A stretch of DNA of 64,000 nucleotides from Erwinia tasmaniensis Et1/99 (GCF_000026185.1 NC_010694.1:3596001-3660000), one strand, 5' to 3'; numbered from the stretch's first letter, positions 39,671 through 49,447 are shown. A program made the numbers and translations. The notes: generated by a model not told the origin, from the letters alone.

Positions 39671-40987
39671 TTATTTGCTCTGCTGCTCAAAGCGTGCCAG
39701 CAGCTCATTACCGCGCCTGACGGCGTTATCCAGCGCCGCCTGCGGAGCCTGTTTTCCTGTCCACACCCCTTCCAGCTCTTCATCCACGATGGTGCGGATC
39801 TGCGGCATATTGCCCAGACGCATCCCTTTGGTATAAGGCAGCGGATCTTTGTTCAGCATCTGGCGGGTGGCGATATCCGCGCCCGGATGCTGCTGATAAA
39901 ACCCCTGGCGTTTGGTCAGATCATAAGCGGCGGTGGTGATCGGCAGATAGCCGGTTTTCTGGTGCCATTCGGCGGCAATCTCAGGCTGCGCAAGGAACTG
40001 CATAAATTCGGCAACGCCTTTATAGGTTGCGGCATCTTTGCCCTTCATCGCCCACAGGCTGGCCCCGCCGATGATGGCATTCTGCGGCGCGTTTGCCGCG
40101 CTGTCATCGTAAGGCATCATGCCAACGCCGAAGTTGAATTTGGCATATTTGCGGATATCCGCCAGCGAGCCGGAAGATGCGGTGGTGATGCCACAGTCGC
40201 CGTTATAAAACTTGGCGGTGGGCTCATCTTTGCGTCCGAAATAGGTAAAATCGCCCTTCTTATTCATCGCTTCAAGCAGCGCGATATGGCTGACCTGGAG
40301 CGGCTTGTTGAATTCCAGCCGCGCATCGCTGCCGTCGAAACCGTTATTTTTCGTCGCTACCGGCTGACCATGCCAGGCGCTGAAGTTCTCAATCTGGATC
40401 CAGCCCTGCCAGCCGCTGGCGTAGCCGCAGGACATACCGGCTTTACGCAGCGCGGCGGTGTCTTTCTCCAGCTGCTGCCAGGTTTTAGGCGGCTGTTCCG
40501 GATCCAGGCCGGCTTTTTTAAACGCGTCTTTGTTGTAGTACAGCACCGGGGTGGAGCTGTTAAACGGCTGTGAGATCAGCTGCCCGCTGGCGTCGCTGTA
40601 ATAACCCGCCACCGCCGGTACAAACTGTTTGGTATCTAGGGGGATGCCGGCGTTTTTGAACACTTCGTACACCGGCACGATAGCTTTCGATGCCATCATG
40701 GTTGCCGTGCCAACCTCATAGACTTGCAGGATAGCCGGAGCTTTTCCCGTACGCACCGCCGCAATGCCGGCGGCCAGGCTCTGCTCGTAATTGCCTTTAT
40801 AGGTAGGAACGATGCGGTAATCAGGGTGCGTTTCATTGAAGCGGGTCGCCAGCGCGTTAACCTCTACCCCCAGTTCACCCTCCATTGAGTGCCAGAAGGG
40901 GATATCGGTGGCAGCCAGCGCGCTGGTGCTGAAAGCCAGTCCAAGTATCACGCTAAGTGCGTTGTGACGGAATGAGAATGATGACAT
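39671..40987 (-). CDS. ugpB: Glycerol-3-phosphate periplasmic binding protein
   Basis: UgpB captures sn-glycerol 3-phosphate and glycerophosphodiesters in the periplasm for UgpAEC. It has 438 residues, the E. coli length, with a signal peptide ([20 protein letters not shown], cleavage after STSALA). Landmarks are [23 protein letters not shown] and [19 protein letters not shown]. It is the first gene of the operon, with tandem Pho boxes about 75-105 bp upstream. Confidence 0.96.
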   Translation of the reverse strand: MSSFSFRHNALSVILGLAFSTSALAATDIPFWHSMEGELGVEVNALATRFNETHPDYRIVPTYKGNYEQSLAAGIAAVRTGKAPAILQVYEVGTATMMASKAIVPVYEVFKNAGIPLDTKQFVPAVAGYYSDASGQLISQPFNSSTPVLYYNKDAFKKAGLDPEQPPKTWQQLEKDTAALRKAGMSCGYASGWQGWIQIENFSAWHGQPVATKNNGFDGSDARLEFNKPLQVSHIALLEAMNKKGDFTYFGRKDEPTAKFYNGDCGITTASSGSLADIRKYAKFNFGVGMMPYDDSAANAPQNAIIGGASLWAMKGKDAATYKGVAEFMQFLAQPEIAAEWHQKTGYLPITTAAYDLTKRQGFYQQHPGADIATRQMLNKDPLPYTKGMRLGNMPQIRTIVDEELEGVWTGKQAPQAALDNAVRRGNELLARFEQQSK

Positions 40988-41060
40988 GTCGGTTTCCTGT
41001 ACCCGGTGTTATAAGGCGCGAAGACGCGCATTGCTGTAATTTGCAGGTAACATGACATGG

Positions 41061-41093
41061 AAAAATGACAGAAAAATAACGCTTTTATGACCG
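41061..41093 (-). promoter_or_regulatory. Tandem Pho boxes upstream of ugpB
   Basis: On the minus strand three 11-bp units follow each other: CGGTCATAAAA, GCGTTATTTTT and CTGTCATTTTT. The PhoB half-site is CTGTCAT plus four AT-rich bases, so units 1 and 3 match well and unit 2 moderately. E. coli ugpB is PhoB-activated, so phosphate starvation control is likely here too. Confidence 0.7.
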
Positions 41094-41242
41094 GGGAGTG
41101 ACGATCAACACTGACCGAACTCGATTTTTCACCCGATGGTTAGCGCTTCATAGCGCAACGTTCGCCTTTCTTTTACACAGCTCGCAGCCCTGTTCTAAAA
41201 GCGGGGGGGTGAGATGCGCTGAAAGCAACGCGTTGCAGGCAC

Positions 41243-41276
41243 AAAAAAACCGCCCTGGAAGGCGGTTCTTTTGTGC
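41243..41276. terminator. Bidirectional terminator-like hairpin
   Basis: AACCGCC-ctggaa-GGCGGTT is flanked by an A-run on the left and TCTTTTG on the right, so it can terminate from either side. On the minus strand the stem is followed by seven T residues. No gene is obvious immediately on either side; the nearest are ugpB (divergent to the left) and the small plus-strand unit that starts near 41324. Confidence 0.6.
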
Positions 41277-41323
41277 GGTATGAGATCGGGTCACCTCAGC
41301 CGCGTACCATATAGACTGGTAAC

Positions 41324-41388
41324 TTGACTCGAGTATTTTAGCCCCTTATACAGCGGATGTATAGTGTTTCACTTTACATCCGCTGTAT
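41324..41388 (+). promoter_or_regulatory. Strong sigma-70-type promoter overlapping a 14-bp inverted repeat
   Basis: TTGACT (41324-41329), a 17-bp spacer and TATACA (41347-41352) form a good sigma-70 promoter reading rightward. The -10 lies in the left arm of a perfect 14-bp inverted repeat, ATACAGCGGATGTA (41348-41361), repeated inverted at 41375-41388 with a 13-nt loop. The repeat could be an operator covering the -10 and start point, or a 5' RNA hairpin. The regulator is unknown. Confidence 0.5.
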
Positions 41389-41469
41389 CGACTATTGTTG
41401 AGCTTCACCAGGGTGGATATAATAACGTCGTCAATTGCCGAACGGCCTGTAGCAGGCTGAAAATAGTGA

Positions 41470-41613
41470 ATGAATACAGCTTTTTCCTGTAATTTAATGG
41501 AAGCAGTAAATTATTTTAAATACAGGTTCGATGGTATTCCCGCAGATCTGGAAGTCTGGGATGGGATTCAGGGGTGCCAACTTCAACCCTGCTACGAAAG
41601 GCTGGTAACTTGA
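41470..41613 (+). CDS. Possible 47-residue small protein
   Basis: A short open frame (MNTAFSCNLMEAVNYFKYR ... CYERLVT-stop) downstream of the promoter at 41324. The ribosome site is weak and no family is recognised. Its last 13 bp plus one (CTGGTAACTTGAC) are repeated at 41316-41328. It may be a gene remnant. Low confidence that it is translated. Confidence 0.25.
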   Translation: MNTAFSCNLMEAVNYFKYRFDGIPADLEVWDGIQGCQLQPCYERLVT

Positions 41614-41692
41614 CAAAGCGCACTAGCCGGTGAGTAAAAGAAAGCTCCTATCCTGACTTAATTCCCCGTAGCTCCCTGACAGGAGCTGAAAA

Positions 41693-41812
41693 ATGAAGAA
41701 ATTTGTCTATATAACTTTGATCTTCGTCCTGGCTAACGTTAGTGGTGGCGAAACACCTTCGATGAACATCTTCACAGGCAATCACATCACTGTGACGGTT
41801 ACCACCAGGTAA
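41693..41812 (+). CDS. 39-residue peptide with N-terminal hydrophobic segment
   Basis: A complete small gene: AGGAG 8 nt before the ATG, 39 codons, and a strong terminator 18 bp after the stop. The peptide starts MKKFVYITLIFVLANVSGG (two Lys then a hydrophobic run, like a signal or membrane segment), followed by a polar, Thr-rich tail (FTGNHITVTVTTR). A TTGACA-type -35 lies at 41610. I do not recognise it. The size and shape resemble small secreted or membrane peptides, including type I toxins, but no antisense RNA is evident to me. Confidence 0.6.
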   Translation: MKKFVYITLIFVLANVSGGETPSMNIFTGNHITVTVTTR

Positions 41813-41829
41813 ATAAACTCTATGTTTGT

Positions 41830-41855
41830 AGCCGTCCTTCGGGACGGCTTTTTTT
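41830..41855 (+). terminator. Rho-independent terminator of the 39-residue peptide gene
   Basis: AGCCGTCC-ttcg-GGACGGCT forms an 8-bp stem with a stable UUCG loop and is followed by seven T residues. It ends a rightward transcript and supports the small gene just upstream being a real transcription unit. Confidence 0.9.
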
Positions 41856-42012
41856 ATTCCCAGCAGAAACGGGCATTTTAATATATTCTGCACAGCCTTC
41901 TGAATTTAATCAGTAATGACGTTACATATTAGCGTAATGGCAATACGGTCTCCCTTGCCCTGATTTCTTACTGTAATATTCTCCCTCGCGACATATTTTT
42001 TCGGTAAACCGG

Positions 42013-42192
42013 CTACTTCCAGCGAGAAACAACCCATATTATTAGCACCGTAAAGAGTACCGTCGCGCCCCATGCATAGTTAGGCCAGAACATGCCGCCT
42101 GATGCAGCGAAACCAATAATAAGCAGAGCACAAATGATAGCGCTGGCAAGGTATCGTAGCTGCCAACCCAGCCATCTTTTAAAAAAATTCAT
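42013..42192 (-). CDS. Small two-helix membrane protein, module copy 3 (intact orphan)
   Basis: A 59-residue protein (MNFFKRWLGWQLRYLASAI ... WVVSRWK) homologous to the copy 2 product: shared FFKxWL, QLRYxAS, LLIIGF and FWPxxAW. It has two membrane helices separated by the Trp/Pro turn and basic ends. The ATG overlaps the stop of a decayed upstream frame (ATGA), exactly as in copy 2. The gene is intact while its larger partner is reduced to 34 codons, as is often seen for orphan immunity genes. That role is an inference. Confidence 0.65.
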   Translation of the reverse strand: MNFFKRWLGWQLRYLASAIICALLIIGFAASGGMFWPNYAWGATVLFTVLIIWVVSRWK

Positions 42193-42293
42193 CGGTTCAT
42201 GCGCATCATGGTGCCTGCTCTCTCATTATCTGATGAGCGAATACGTAACAGGGGCGGATTTCTACTAATGATGGGATCTGGCAAAAATACGGC
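42189..42293 (-). pseudogene. C-terminal remnant of the large module protein, copy 3
   Basis: A 34-codon frame (AVFLPDPIISRNPPLLRIR, SSDNERAGTMMRMNR, stop) aligns without gaps to the last 34 residues of the 230-residue protein of copy 2, with identities at F, P, I, R, N, L, SDN, A and R. No homology is visible further upstream, so the rest of the gene is lost. It ends in the ATGA shared with the small membrane gene. Confidence 0.65.
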
Positions 42294-42430
42294 ATTTCCC
42301 GTTTTTTTGCGTAGAGCGTGCGGCGGCGGTGACTTCAGCCTCTGTTTGATCGGAGCCACGGTATGAAGTCAGGGGGCCAGATTACCCACCCCCTTCCCTT
42401 AGCGAGATCGCGAGCGCAAACCCCGCCCGA

Positions 42431-43144
42431 TCACCCCCCCAGATAGGCGTTTCGCACCGCCTCATTGGCTAACAGCGCCGCGCCGCTGTCTTCCAGCACC
42501 ACGTGGCCGTTTTCCAGCACATAGCCCCGGTCGGCCAGCTTCAGCGCCTGGTTAGCATTCTGCTCCACCAGGAAAATGGTCATGCCTTCCTGACGCAGCT
42601 GTTCGATGGTGTCGAAAATCTGCTGGATGATAATCGGTGCCAGCCCGAGCGAGGGTTCATCCAGCAGCAGCAGGCGCGGCTGACTCATCAGCGCCCGGCC
42701 GATTGCCAGCATCTGCTGCTCGCCGCCGGACATGGTGCCAGCGCGCTGTACCCGCCGCTCGTACAGACGGGGAAACAGCTCATAGACGCGCCGGATGCGC
42801 TGCTGGTACTGCTGGCGTTCGGCAAAAAAACCGCCCATCGCCAGGTTCTCTTCCACCGTCATACGCGCAAAGACGCGGCGGCCCTCCGGCACAATGGCAA
42901 TCGCCTCGCGCATAATGCGCGCCGTCTGCCAGTCGGTAATGTCCTTACCATCAAAGGTAATCGACCCCTGCGAGGCGCGCGGCTCACCGCACAGGGTGCC
43001 AAGAATGGTGGTTTTACCCGCCCCGTTAGCGCCAATCAGGGTGACGATTTCGCCCTGATTGATATGCAGGTTGACGTTATGCAGCGCCTGGATTTTGCCA
43101 TAGTGCGTGCTGACGTTATTCAGCGATAACATTGCGTCGCTCAC
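42431..43144 (-). CDS. livF: Branched-chain amino acid ABC transporter ATPase LivF
   Basis: One of two ATPases of the LIV-I/LS importer for Leu, Ile and Val. The start is the GTG of VSDAMLSLNN, directly after a GGGGAGG site that overlaps the livG end, giving 237 residues as in E. coli. Walker A is GANGAGKTT, the signature MSGGEQQMLAIGRALMSQP and Walker B LLLLDEPSLGLAP. It is last in livKHMGF. In E. coli ugpB lies just beyond; here 1.4 kb of accessory sequence intervenes. Confidence 0.96.
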   Translation of the reverse strand: MSDAMLSLNNVSTHYGKIQALHNVNLHINQGEIVTLIGANGAGKTTILGTLCGEPRASQGSITFDGKDITDWQTARIMREAIAIVPEGRRVFARMTVEENLAMGGFFAERQQYQQRIRRVYELFPRLYERRVQRAGTMSGGEQQMLAIGRALMSQPRLLLLDEPSLGLAPIIIQQIFDTIEQLRQEGMTIFLVEQNANQALKLADRGYVLENGHVVLEDSGAALLANEAVRNAYLGG

Positions 43145-43145
43145 G

Positions 43146-43913
43146 TTATGCCTCCCCAAGATAAGCGCGGATCACATCCGGGTTCTGGCGGATCTCTTCC
43201 GGCGTACCGTTGGCCAGCGGCGTGCCCTGATTCACCACATAGATGCGATCGGAAATGCCCATGACCAGTTTCATATCGTGTTCAATCAACAGTATCGATA
43301 CCTTGTGTTGCTGGCGCAGCTCGGCGATCAGCTCGTCCAGCTCGTGGGTCTCTTTCGGGTTGAGCCCCGCCGCCGGTTCATCCAGCATCAGGATTTGTGG
43401 GCGGGTCACCATGCAACGGGCGATCTCCAGACGGCGCTGCTGCCCGTAGGCGAGGTTACCGGCCTGGCGGTTAGCCAGCCCCAGCAGCCCAACGCGCTCC
43501 AGCCAGCTGGCCGCGCGATCCAGCGCATCGTTTTCCGCATGGCGGAAGCCCGGGGTTTTCAGCAGGCCGGAAAACACGCCGCTTTTCAGATGCTGATGCT
43601 GGGCCACCAGCAGGTTTTCAATCACCGTCATTTCACGAAACAGGCGTACATGCTGGAAGGTCCGCACGATACCCATGCGGGCAATCTTCTGCCCCGGCAG
43701 GCCCGCCAGCTGCTGGTCACCCAGCCTGATCGAGCCGCCCGTTGGGCGATAGAACCCGGTCAGGCAGTTAAACACCGTGGTTTTTCCGGCACCGTTCGGG
43801 CCAATCAGCGAAACGATCTCCTGCGGATACAGCGCCAGTTCGACGTTATTTACCGCCAGCAGACCGCCAAAGCGCATCTTCAGGCCCTCAACGGCTAACA
43901 AAGGCTGGCTCAT
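43146..43913 (-). CDS. livG: Branched-chain amino acid ABC transporter ATPase LivG
   Basis: The second ATPase, 255 residues. Walker A is GPNGAGKTT, the LivG-type signature [18 protein letters not shown] and Walker [14 protein letters not shown], with the switch region [11 protein letters not shown]. It overlaps livM by 4 bp and lies 1 bp from the livF GTG start. Confidence 0.96.
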   Translation of the reverse strand: MSQPLLAVEGLKMRFGGLLAVNNVELALYPQEIVSLIGPNGAGKTTVFNCLTGFYRPTGGSIRLGDQQLAGLPGQKIARMGIVRTFQHVRLFREMTVIENLLVAQHQHLKSGVFSGLLKTPGFRHAENDALDRAASWLERVGLLGLANRQAGNLAYGQQRRLEIARCMVTRPQILMLDEPAAGLNPKETHELDELIAELRQQHKVSILLIEHDMKLVMGISDRIYVVNQGTPLANGTPEEIRQNPDVIRAYLGEA

Positions 43914-45184
43914 GGCTGTTCTCCCTGCTGCGCCTGCTTCAACTTGAGGTGCGGACGTTTCATCGGCAGCAGCCCCTGCGGACGCCAGATCATCATCAGT
44001 ACCATCAGGCCGCCGAGTACCAGCATGCTGTATTCATTAAGATCACGCATCAGCTCGCGTGATACCACCAGCAGCACGGCGGCGAGGATCACGGCAAACT
44101 GCGACCCCATCCCGCCCAGCACCACGATCGCCAGCACGAAAGCCGATTCGGCAAAGGTGAAGGACTCGGGACTGACAAAGCCCTGGCGCGCGGCAAACAG
44201 GCTACCGGCGAAACCGGCAAAGGCGGCGCTGATGGTGAAGGCGGTCAGTTTAATCCGCGTTGGGCTAAGGCCCAGCGAGCGGCAGGCGATCTCATCCTCG
44301 CGCAGCGCTTCCCAGGCGCGGCCCAGCGGCATACGCAGCAGTCGGTTGATCACAAACAGGGTGATGACCACCAGCAGCAGCGCCACCAGATACAGGAAGA
44401 TAATCCTGTCGCCCGGATCGTACTGCAGGCCAAAGAAGTGATGGAAGGTATCCCAGCCGCCGTCGCGCACGCTGCGGTTGAATTCCAGCCCAAAGAAGGT
44501 CGGTTTGGGGATCTGGCTGATGCCGTTTGGCCCACCGGTTATTTCGGTATTGTTGAGCAGCAAAATGCGCACAATTTCACCGAAGCCAAGCGTCACAATC
44601 GCCAGGTAGTCACCGCGCAGACGCAGCACCGGGAAGCCGAGCAGCAGGCCAAAGGCCGCCGCGACCAGCCCCGCCAGCGGCAGGCACTGCCAGAACCCCA
44701 GGCCGTAGTAGTGATTTAACAGCGCGAAGGTGTAAGCGCCGATGGCATAGAAGCCGCCGTAGCCGAGCACCAGCAGCCCGGAGAGGCCGACCACCACATT
44801 CAGTCCCAGCCCCAGCATGACGTAAATCAGCGTCAGGGTGGCAATGTCCACCGTGCCGCGTGAGACCAGAAACGGCCACAGCGCGGCGGCAACGATCAGC
44901 GCCAGCAGCAGCAGCTTCTGCTTAACCGTTGAACCATCAATACCCGGCAGCATCAGCGCCGGGCCGGACACTTTTTTCAGACCGCTATGCAAAAGCGGGC
45001 GCAGCAGCTGGAACAGGAACACCACGCCGCAGCCCACGGCGATCCAGTTCCAGCGTACCTCTCCGGCGTTATTCACCACCAAATGCGTGCCGTCGAGGTT
45101 GAGGCGCAGCCCCATAAAGAACGCTGCCAGCACCAGCAGCATCAGTGCTGATGCGACGGCATTAAGCAGATTGAGCTTCTTCAT
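43910..45184 (-). CDS. livM: Branched-chain amino acid ABC transporter permease LivM
   Basis: An inner-membrane permease of 424 residues with about ten hydrophobic helices. The conserved core [27 protein letters not shown] and the coupling loop [31 protein letters not shown] are present. The start overlaps the livH stop by 4 bp. Confidence 0.96.
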   Translation of the reverse strand: MKKLNLLNAVASALMLLVLAAFFMGLRLNLDGTHLVVNNAGEVRWNWIAVGCGVVFLFQLLRPLLHSGLKKVSGPALMLPGIDGSTVKQKLLLLALIVAAALWPFLVSRGTVDIATLTLIYVMLGLGLNVVVGLSGLLVLGYGGFYAIGAYTFALLNHYYGLGFWQCLPLAGLVAAAFGLLLGFPVLRLRGDYLAIVTLGFGEIVRILLLNNTEITGGPNGISQIPKPTFFGLEFNRSVRDGGWDTFHHFFGLQYDPGDRIIFLYLVALLLVVITLFVINRLLRMPLGRAWEALREDEIACRSLGLSPTRIKLTAFTISAAFAGFAGSLFAARQGFVSPESFTFAESAFVLAIVVLGGMGSQFAVILAAVLLVVSRELMRDLNEYSMLVLGGLMVLMMIWRPQGLLPMKRPHLKLKQAQQGEQP

Positions 45185-46107
45185 ACTTTCTCAACCTCCG
45201 GACGCCCGAGGATACCGGTTGGCATCACCAGCAGCACCACAATCAGCAGCGCAAATGACACCACGTCTTTGTATTCGGTACTGAGATAGGCGGAGGTGAG
45301 CGCTTCCGCAATACCGAGGATCAGCCCGCCCAGCATCGCGCCGGGAATACTGCCGATGCCGCCAAGTACCGCGGCGGTAAAGGCCTTCATCCCGGCCAAA
45401 AAACCGATATACGGGTTGATCACCCCGTAGAACTGGCCCAGCAGCACGCCAGCCACCGCCGCCATCGCCGCGCCGATAACAAAGGTCAGTGAGATCACGC
45501 GGTCGGTGTTGATCCCCAGCAGGCTGGCCATTTTCAGGTCCTCAGCGCAGGCGCGACAGGCGCGACCCATCCGTGAATAGCGGATAAACAGCGTTAAAGC
45601 CAGCATGGCAAGGAAGGTGACGCCCCAAATCACCATCTGCATGGTGGAGATAGTCGCGGCGAAGCCGTTACTGACGCCCAGCGTCCACTGCCCGGTCACC
45701 AGGCTCGGCAACGCCAGGTCGCGCGAGCCCTGCGTCAGGCTGACGTAATTTTGCAGGAAGATCGACATGCCGATCGCCGAGATCAGGGCGATCAGACGCT
45801 TGGAGGATCGTACCGGCCTGTACGCCACGCGCTCAATGCTCCAGCCGTAGCAGGACGCAATCACCACCGCGACGACGAAGCCGCAGCTGATCAGCAGCCA
45901 GCTGGTATCGATGCCCATCATCATCAGCGCGGCGATGACGATAAACGAAACGTAGCTGCCGATCATATACACTTCGCCGTGGGCGAAATTGATCATGCCG
46001 ATGATGCCGTACACCATCGTGTATCCAATGGCGATCAGCGCATAGGTGCTGCCCAACGTGACGCCGTTGAACATTTGCTGCAGAAAGTAGAGAAACTGCT
46101 CGGACAT
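45181..46107 (-). CDS. livH: Branched-chain amino acid ABC transporter permease LivH
   Basis: A permease of 308 residues from [19 protein letters not shown], equal to E. coli. The [16 protein letters not shown] and [22 protein letters not shown] segments are typical. A longer frame extends into the livK 3' region and is not supported. It is separated from livK by a strong hairpin. Confidence 0.96.
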   Translation of the reverse strand: MSEQFLYFLQQMFNGVTLGSTYALIAIGYTMVYGIIGMINFAHGEVYMIGSYVSFIVIAALMMMGIDTSWLLISCGFVVAVVIASCYGWSIERVAYRPVRSSKRLIALISAIGMSIFLQNYVSLTQGSRDLALPSLVTGQWTLGVSNGFAATISTMQMVIWGVTFLAMLALTLFIRYSRMGRACRACAEDLKMASLLGINTDRVISLTFVIGAAMAAVAGVLLGQFYGVINPYIGFLAGMKAFTAAVLGGIGSIPGAMLGGLILGIAEALTSAYLSTEYKDVVSFALLIVVLLVMPTGILGRPEVEKV

Positions 46108-46146
46108 ACTATCAACCCTTACCTGTCCCCGATCGGGGGTAACAAA

Positions 46147-46173
46147 AACGCCCGGCACGGTTCGCCGGGCGTT
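46147..46173 (-). terminator. Terminator/attenuator between livK and livH
   Basis: On the minus strand AACGCCCGGC-gaaccgt-GCCGGGCGTT, a 10-bp GC-rich stem, is followed by a T-rich tail. It lies 20 bp after the livK stop and 40 bp before livH. Partial termination here would give much more binding protein than permease, the usual ratio. Confidence 0.75.
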
Positions 46174-46192
46174 ATTGCCAGAATAACCCGGC

Positions 46193-47308
46193 TTACTTAA
46201 CGGCGTCTGAAGAGCCGTCCGCGTGCCATTTGAAGACGCCAAACTCGAAGCCTTTCAGATCGCCCTTCTCGTTCCAGCTCAGGTCGCCCATGACGGTCGG
46301 CACCGTTGCGCCTTCCTTCAGGTTCTTCGCGATATCTGCTGGCTCTTCGCTTTTACTGCGCTCCATTCCAGCCGTCAGGGACTGCAACGCTGCGTAGGTC
46401 GTCCAGACAAACGGGCCGGTTGGGTTCTGCTTCTTCGCCTTCAGCGCATCGACGATGGCCTGGTTAGCCGGAACCTGATCATAGCGTTTTGGCAGCGTCA
46501 CCAGCATGCCTTCCGAAGCCGCTCCCGCAATATTGGACAGAGAGGAGTTACCCACGCCTTCCGGGCCCATAAACTGGGTTTTCAGACCGGCAGCCCGCGC
46601 CTGACGCAGGATCTGCCCCATTTCCGGGTAGTAACCGCCAAAGTAAACAAAATCGACGTTCTCTTTCTTCAGACGTGCCACCAGCGTTGAGAAGTCTTTA
46701 TCACCGGCGGTGACACCTTCAAACAGCACCACGTTGCCGCCTGACTTCTTCAGGCTGTCCTGCACCGAACGCGCCAGGCCTTCACCGTACTGCTGCTTGT
46801 CATGAACCACGGCAATACGCTGCGGCTTAACTTCGCTAAGAATATATTTGGCCGCGGTTGGGCCCTGGTCAGAATCCAGACCGGTGGTGCGCATAATCAG
46901 TTTATAGCCACGGGTCGTGAGATCCGGCGCGGTCGCGGCTGGCGTAATCATCAGCACGCCTTCATCTTCATAGATGTCTGACGCCGGCTGAGTAGAAGAG
47001 GAACACAGATGGCCGATCACGTAACGGATACCGTCATTGATCACCTTGTTGGCGACCGCTACCGCCTGTTTTGGATCGCAGGCATCGTCGTATTCCACGC
47101 CAACCAGCTTATTGCCGTTCACGCCGCCTTTGGCATTAATATCCGCAATCGCCTGTTTGGCACCGGTGAACTCCATATCACCGTATTGCGCCACCGGGCC
47201 GGACATAGCGCCAACAATCGCCACTTTGATGTCTTTTGCCAGCGCCGCCTGGCTGATGACCAGCGCCATACAGCTGGCCAGTAACGCACGACCTTTAGAG
47301 ATTTTCAT
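46193..47308 (-). CDS. livK: Leucine-binding periplasmic protein LivK
   Basis: Periplasmic receptor of the branched-chain amino acid importer. The start at [24 protein letters not shown] gives a signal peptide and 371 residues. Landmarks are [56 protein letters not shown] (two Cys forming a disulfide) and [17 protein letters not shown]. It is the only binding protein seen; E. coli has livK and livJ, and livJ is not between panZ and rpoH here. LivK and LivJ are close paralogues, so the name is based on being directly upstream of livHMGF. Confidence 0.92.
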   Translation of the reverse strand: MKISKGRALLASCMALVISQAALAKDIKVAIVGAMSGPVAQYGDMEFTGAKQAIADINAKGGVNGNKLVGVEYDDACDPKQAVAVANKVINDGIRYVIGHLCSSSTQPASDIYEDEGVLMITPAATAPDLTTRGYKLIMRTTGLDSDQGPTAAKYILSEVKPQRIAVVHDKQQYGEGLARSVQDSLKKSGGNVVLFEGVTAGDKDFSTLVARLKKENVDFVYFGGYYPEMGQILRQARAAGLKTQFMGPEGVGNSSLSNIAGAASEGMLVTLPKRYDQVPANQAIVDALKAKKQNPTGPFVWTTYAALQSLTAGMERSKSEEPADIAKNLKEGATVPTVMGDLSWNEKGDLKGFEFGVFKWHADGSSDAVK

Positions 47309-47800
47309 TTTCACTTCCCCACCTGTTGTGTTTGCGCCTTCAGATCCTGAAACCGCAGCGGCGTTGACATCCTGTGTCACTCTGGACATGGCGTTCCTCA
47401 ATCAACGTCATGCCGCCTTGCTGCGGCGCGGGATCTTGCGGTTTATTTATTATTTGCCGTTACATCTGCGATAACGCTTTATGTTTTAGTCATTTAGCAC
47501 GATTCACAGCATTTATTGTCAATATATGTTTAATATCAGGTCATTAAACAGGAATTTTCTGCTGTAAATCAACCTTCATATTCAGTAGAGAGCGGAGTTG
47601 TCAGGATAATGCACTGGCACAATAGATGGTATTTTAGCCGGTTAAATAGCGTATTATGCTGGACAAATAGCAACCAATATAGATTTACTCGGTAAAGCTG
47701 ATTACCTTCCGCATATCGCCTCGTTTTCGTCCAGAAAACAAAAACGCTTAAGCCTGGTCAACTTCGTTACAATATGCCTTTCTCAGCATCGGGCTATTCA
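47309..47800. other. livK-panZ divergent region
   Basis: These 492 bp have no supported gene. The half next to livK contains a GC-rich hairpin (GCCGC-agcaag-GCGGC on the minus strand, near 47411-47426), which could be a leader structure. The middle is strongly AT-rich, as expected for a promoter region controlled by Lrp, but no specific site is claimed. Confidence 0.45.
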
Positions 47801-48199
47801 ATGAAACTGACTATCATCCGCCTGCAACAGTTATCTGAACAGGATCGTAGCGATATACGCAAAATCTGGCCGCAAAGCGATATTGATGCGCTGACTGCCC
47901 GGCTGGATGAGCATCATCAGCTGTATGCCGCACGTTTTAACGATCGCCTGCTTGGAGCAGCCATCGTGCTGATATCAAATACACGGGCACGAATATCGCA
48001 GCTGGAAGTGCGCGAGGTGACCCGCAGACGCGGCGTTGGCCTGTACCTGCTGGAAGATATTCAGGCACAGAATCCACAGGTTGAGCACTGGTCGGTTGCC
48101 GCTGCTGGGTCATCATCCCCTGCGGTGATTAGCGCCTTTATGCAAAGCGCCGGATTTGTTCGCCGGGCGGATGAGTGGGTTTTGGCTGCTAAAATATGA
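47801..48199 (+). CDS. panZ: PanD maturation and feedback factor PanZ
   Basis: A GNAT-fold protein that, bound to acetyl-CoA, triggers self-cleavage of aspartate decarboxylase PanD and limits pantothenate synthesis. From MKLTIIRLQQLSEQDRSDI it has 132 residues (127 in E. coli). The acetyl-CoA loop EVREVTRRRGVGLYLLED is strongly conserved, while the C-terminal part (FMQSAGFVRRADEWVL) is moderately so. The upstream frame would add nine residues without a better ribosome site. Confidence 0.9.
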   Translation: MKLTIIRLQQLSEQDRSDIRKIWPQSDIDALTARLDEHHQLYAARFNDRLLGAAIVLISNTRARISQLEVREVTRRRGVGLYLLEDIQAQNPQVEHWSVAAAGSSSPAVISAFMQSAGFVRRADEWVLAAKI

Positions 48200-48357
48200 A
48201 AGGAAAAAAGGATGCCATGATGCCTGCCCCGGGCAGCATGAGAAAACTATAGCCCGGTCATTTTACAACACGGATGCTGATTAATGCTGGCTTGCCTGAA
48301 CACTGCTGGCGTCACCGTGGGCAGTTATGCCGCGCTCAATAAGCCCTGAAAATACAA

Positions 48358-48388
48358 ACACCCTGTCAGCTTATCGCTCACAGGGTGT
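48358..48388 (-). terminator. Probable rpoH terminator
   Basis: On the minus strand ACACCCTGT pairs perfectly with ACAGGGTGT across 13 nt and is followed by TTTG. It lies about 57 bp beyond the rpoH stop. Confidence 0.55.
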
Positions 48389-48406
48389 GGGTGCGCATCT
48401 TATTAT

Positions 48407-48427
48407 CCGCCCTTGCTGGCGGTTTTT
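48407..48427 (+). terminator. Terminator reading rightward toward rpoH
   Basis: CCGCC-cttgct-GGCGG followed by five T residues on the plus strand. It would stop panZ transcription before it runs into the convergent rpoH gene. Confidence 0.6.
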
Positions 48428-48444
48428 ATGCTCAGACGGCAGCG

Positions 48445-49299
48445 TTACGCTTCGATAGCCACGCGCAGTTTTTTCATCGCGTTCTTTTCCAGCTGGCGTA
48501 CACGTTCAGCGGAAACGCCATAGCGATCGGCCAACTCTTGAAGCGTGGTTTTGTTGTCATCGTCCAGCCAGCGAGCGCGAATGATGTGCTGGCTGCGTTC
48601 ATCCAGCCCCTGCATTGCATCGTTCAGCTTGTCAGCGGCGTGATCTTCCCAGTTATCTTCCTCAATGCCGTTAGCAAAGTCGGAGGATTTATCCTGTAGG
48701 TAAAGCATTGGCGCCATCGAACGGCCTTCGCCTTCGTCATCCGGCGCGGGGTCAAAAGTCATATCCTGTGCGGCCATGCGCGATTCCATTTCACGCACGT
48801 CTTTACTGCTGACGCCCAGCTCACGCGCCACCATTTCTACCTCATCCTGGTTAAACCAGCCTAAACGCTGCTTGGCTTTACGCAGGTTAAAGAACAGCTT
48901 GCGCTGTGCTTTTGTGGTTGCGACCTTCACGATACGCCAGTTGCGCAGCACGTACTCGTGGATCTCGGCTTTGATCCAGTGCACGGCAAAGGAGACCAGT
49001 CGCACGCCCACTTCCGGGTTAAAACGGCGTACGGCTTTCATCAGGCCGATGTTACCTTCCTGGATCAGATCTGCCTGCGGCAGTCCGTAACCGGAGTAGT
49101 TACGAGCGACATGAACGACAAAGCGCAGGTGAGACAGGATCAGCGTTTTAGCTGCTTCCAGATCGCCCTGGTAATGCAGCCGTTCAGCCAACGCTTTTTC
49201 CTCTTCTGCCGTCAGCATAGGCCGGGCATTGGCCGCCCGGATGTAAGAATCCAGGTTGCCTAAAGGAGCAATAGCTAAAGTTTGCATTTCTTTGGTCAT
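48445..49299 (-). CDS. rpoH: Heat-shock sigma factor sigma-32
   Basis: A 284-residue sigma factor, the E. coli length, directing RNA polymerase to heat-shock promoters. Region 2 contains [42 protein letters not shown], the RpoH box reads [10 protein letters not shown] and region 4.2 ends [27 protein letters not shown]. In E. coli translation is limited by an RNA thermometer in the first 200 nt. The coding start is conserved, but I did not fold it. It is separated from ftsX by 293 bp with several promoters. Confidence 0.97.
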   Translation of the reverse strand: MTKEMQTLAIAPLGNLDSYIRAANARPMLTAEEEKALAERLHYQGDLEAAKTLILSHLRFVVHVARNYSGYGLPQADLIQEGNIGLMKAVRRFNPEVGVRLVSFAVHWIKAEIHEYVLRNWRIVKVATTKAQRKLFFNLRKAKQRLGWFNQDEVEMVARELGVSSKDVREMESRMAAQDMTFDPAPDDEGEGRSMAPMLYLQDKSSDFANGIEEDNWEDHAADKLNDAMQGLDERSQHIIRARWLDDDNKTTLQELADRYGVSAERVRQLEKNAMKKLRVAIEA

Positions 49300-49420
49300 T
49301 CAAACCCTCTCTTTGTTATACATGATTGCGGCGTCAATCCATGAACCGTCCACAAGACTACGTGAACAGACGGTAAAATTAAACACAATCTGTGCTAACG
49401 ACTTCATCATTTTCTAATCA

Positions 49421-49447
49421 GTAGACGCTAAAGTTATCCACAAGTTC
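49421..49447 (-). promoter_or_regulatory. Sigma-E type rpoH promoter with DnaA box
   Basis: The minus strand reads GAACTT, 16 nt and TCTAC, matching the sigma-E promoter of E. coli rpoH (GAACTT-N16-TCTGA). A perfect DnaA box, TTATCCACA on the plus strand, occupies 49434-49442 inside the spacer, as is known for E. coli rpoH. This gives rpoH an input from envelope stress. Confidence 0.7.

Noticed and set aside
41648..41893. 81-residue minus-strand frame over the small peptide gene
   Set aside because: It runs through a strong plus-strand terminator and opposite a better-supported small gene; no ribosome site or family.
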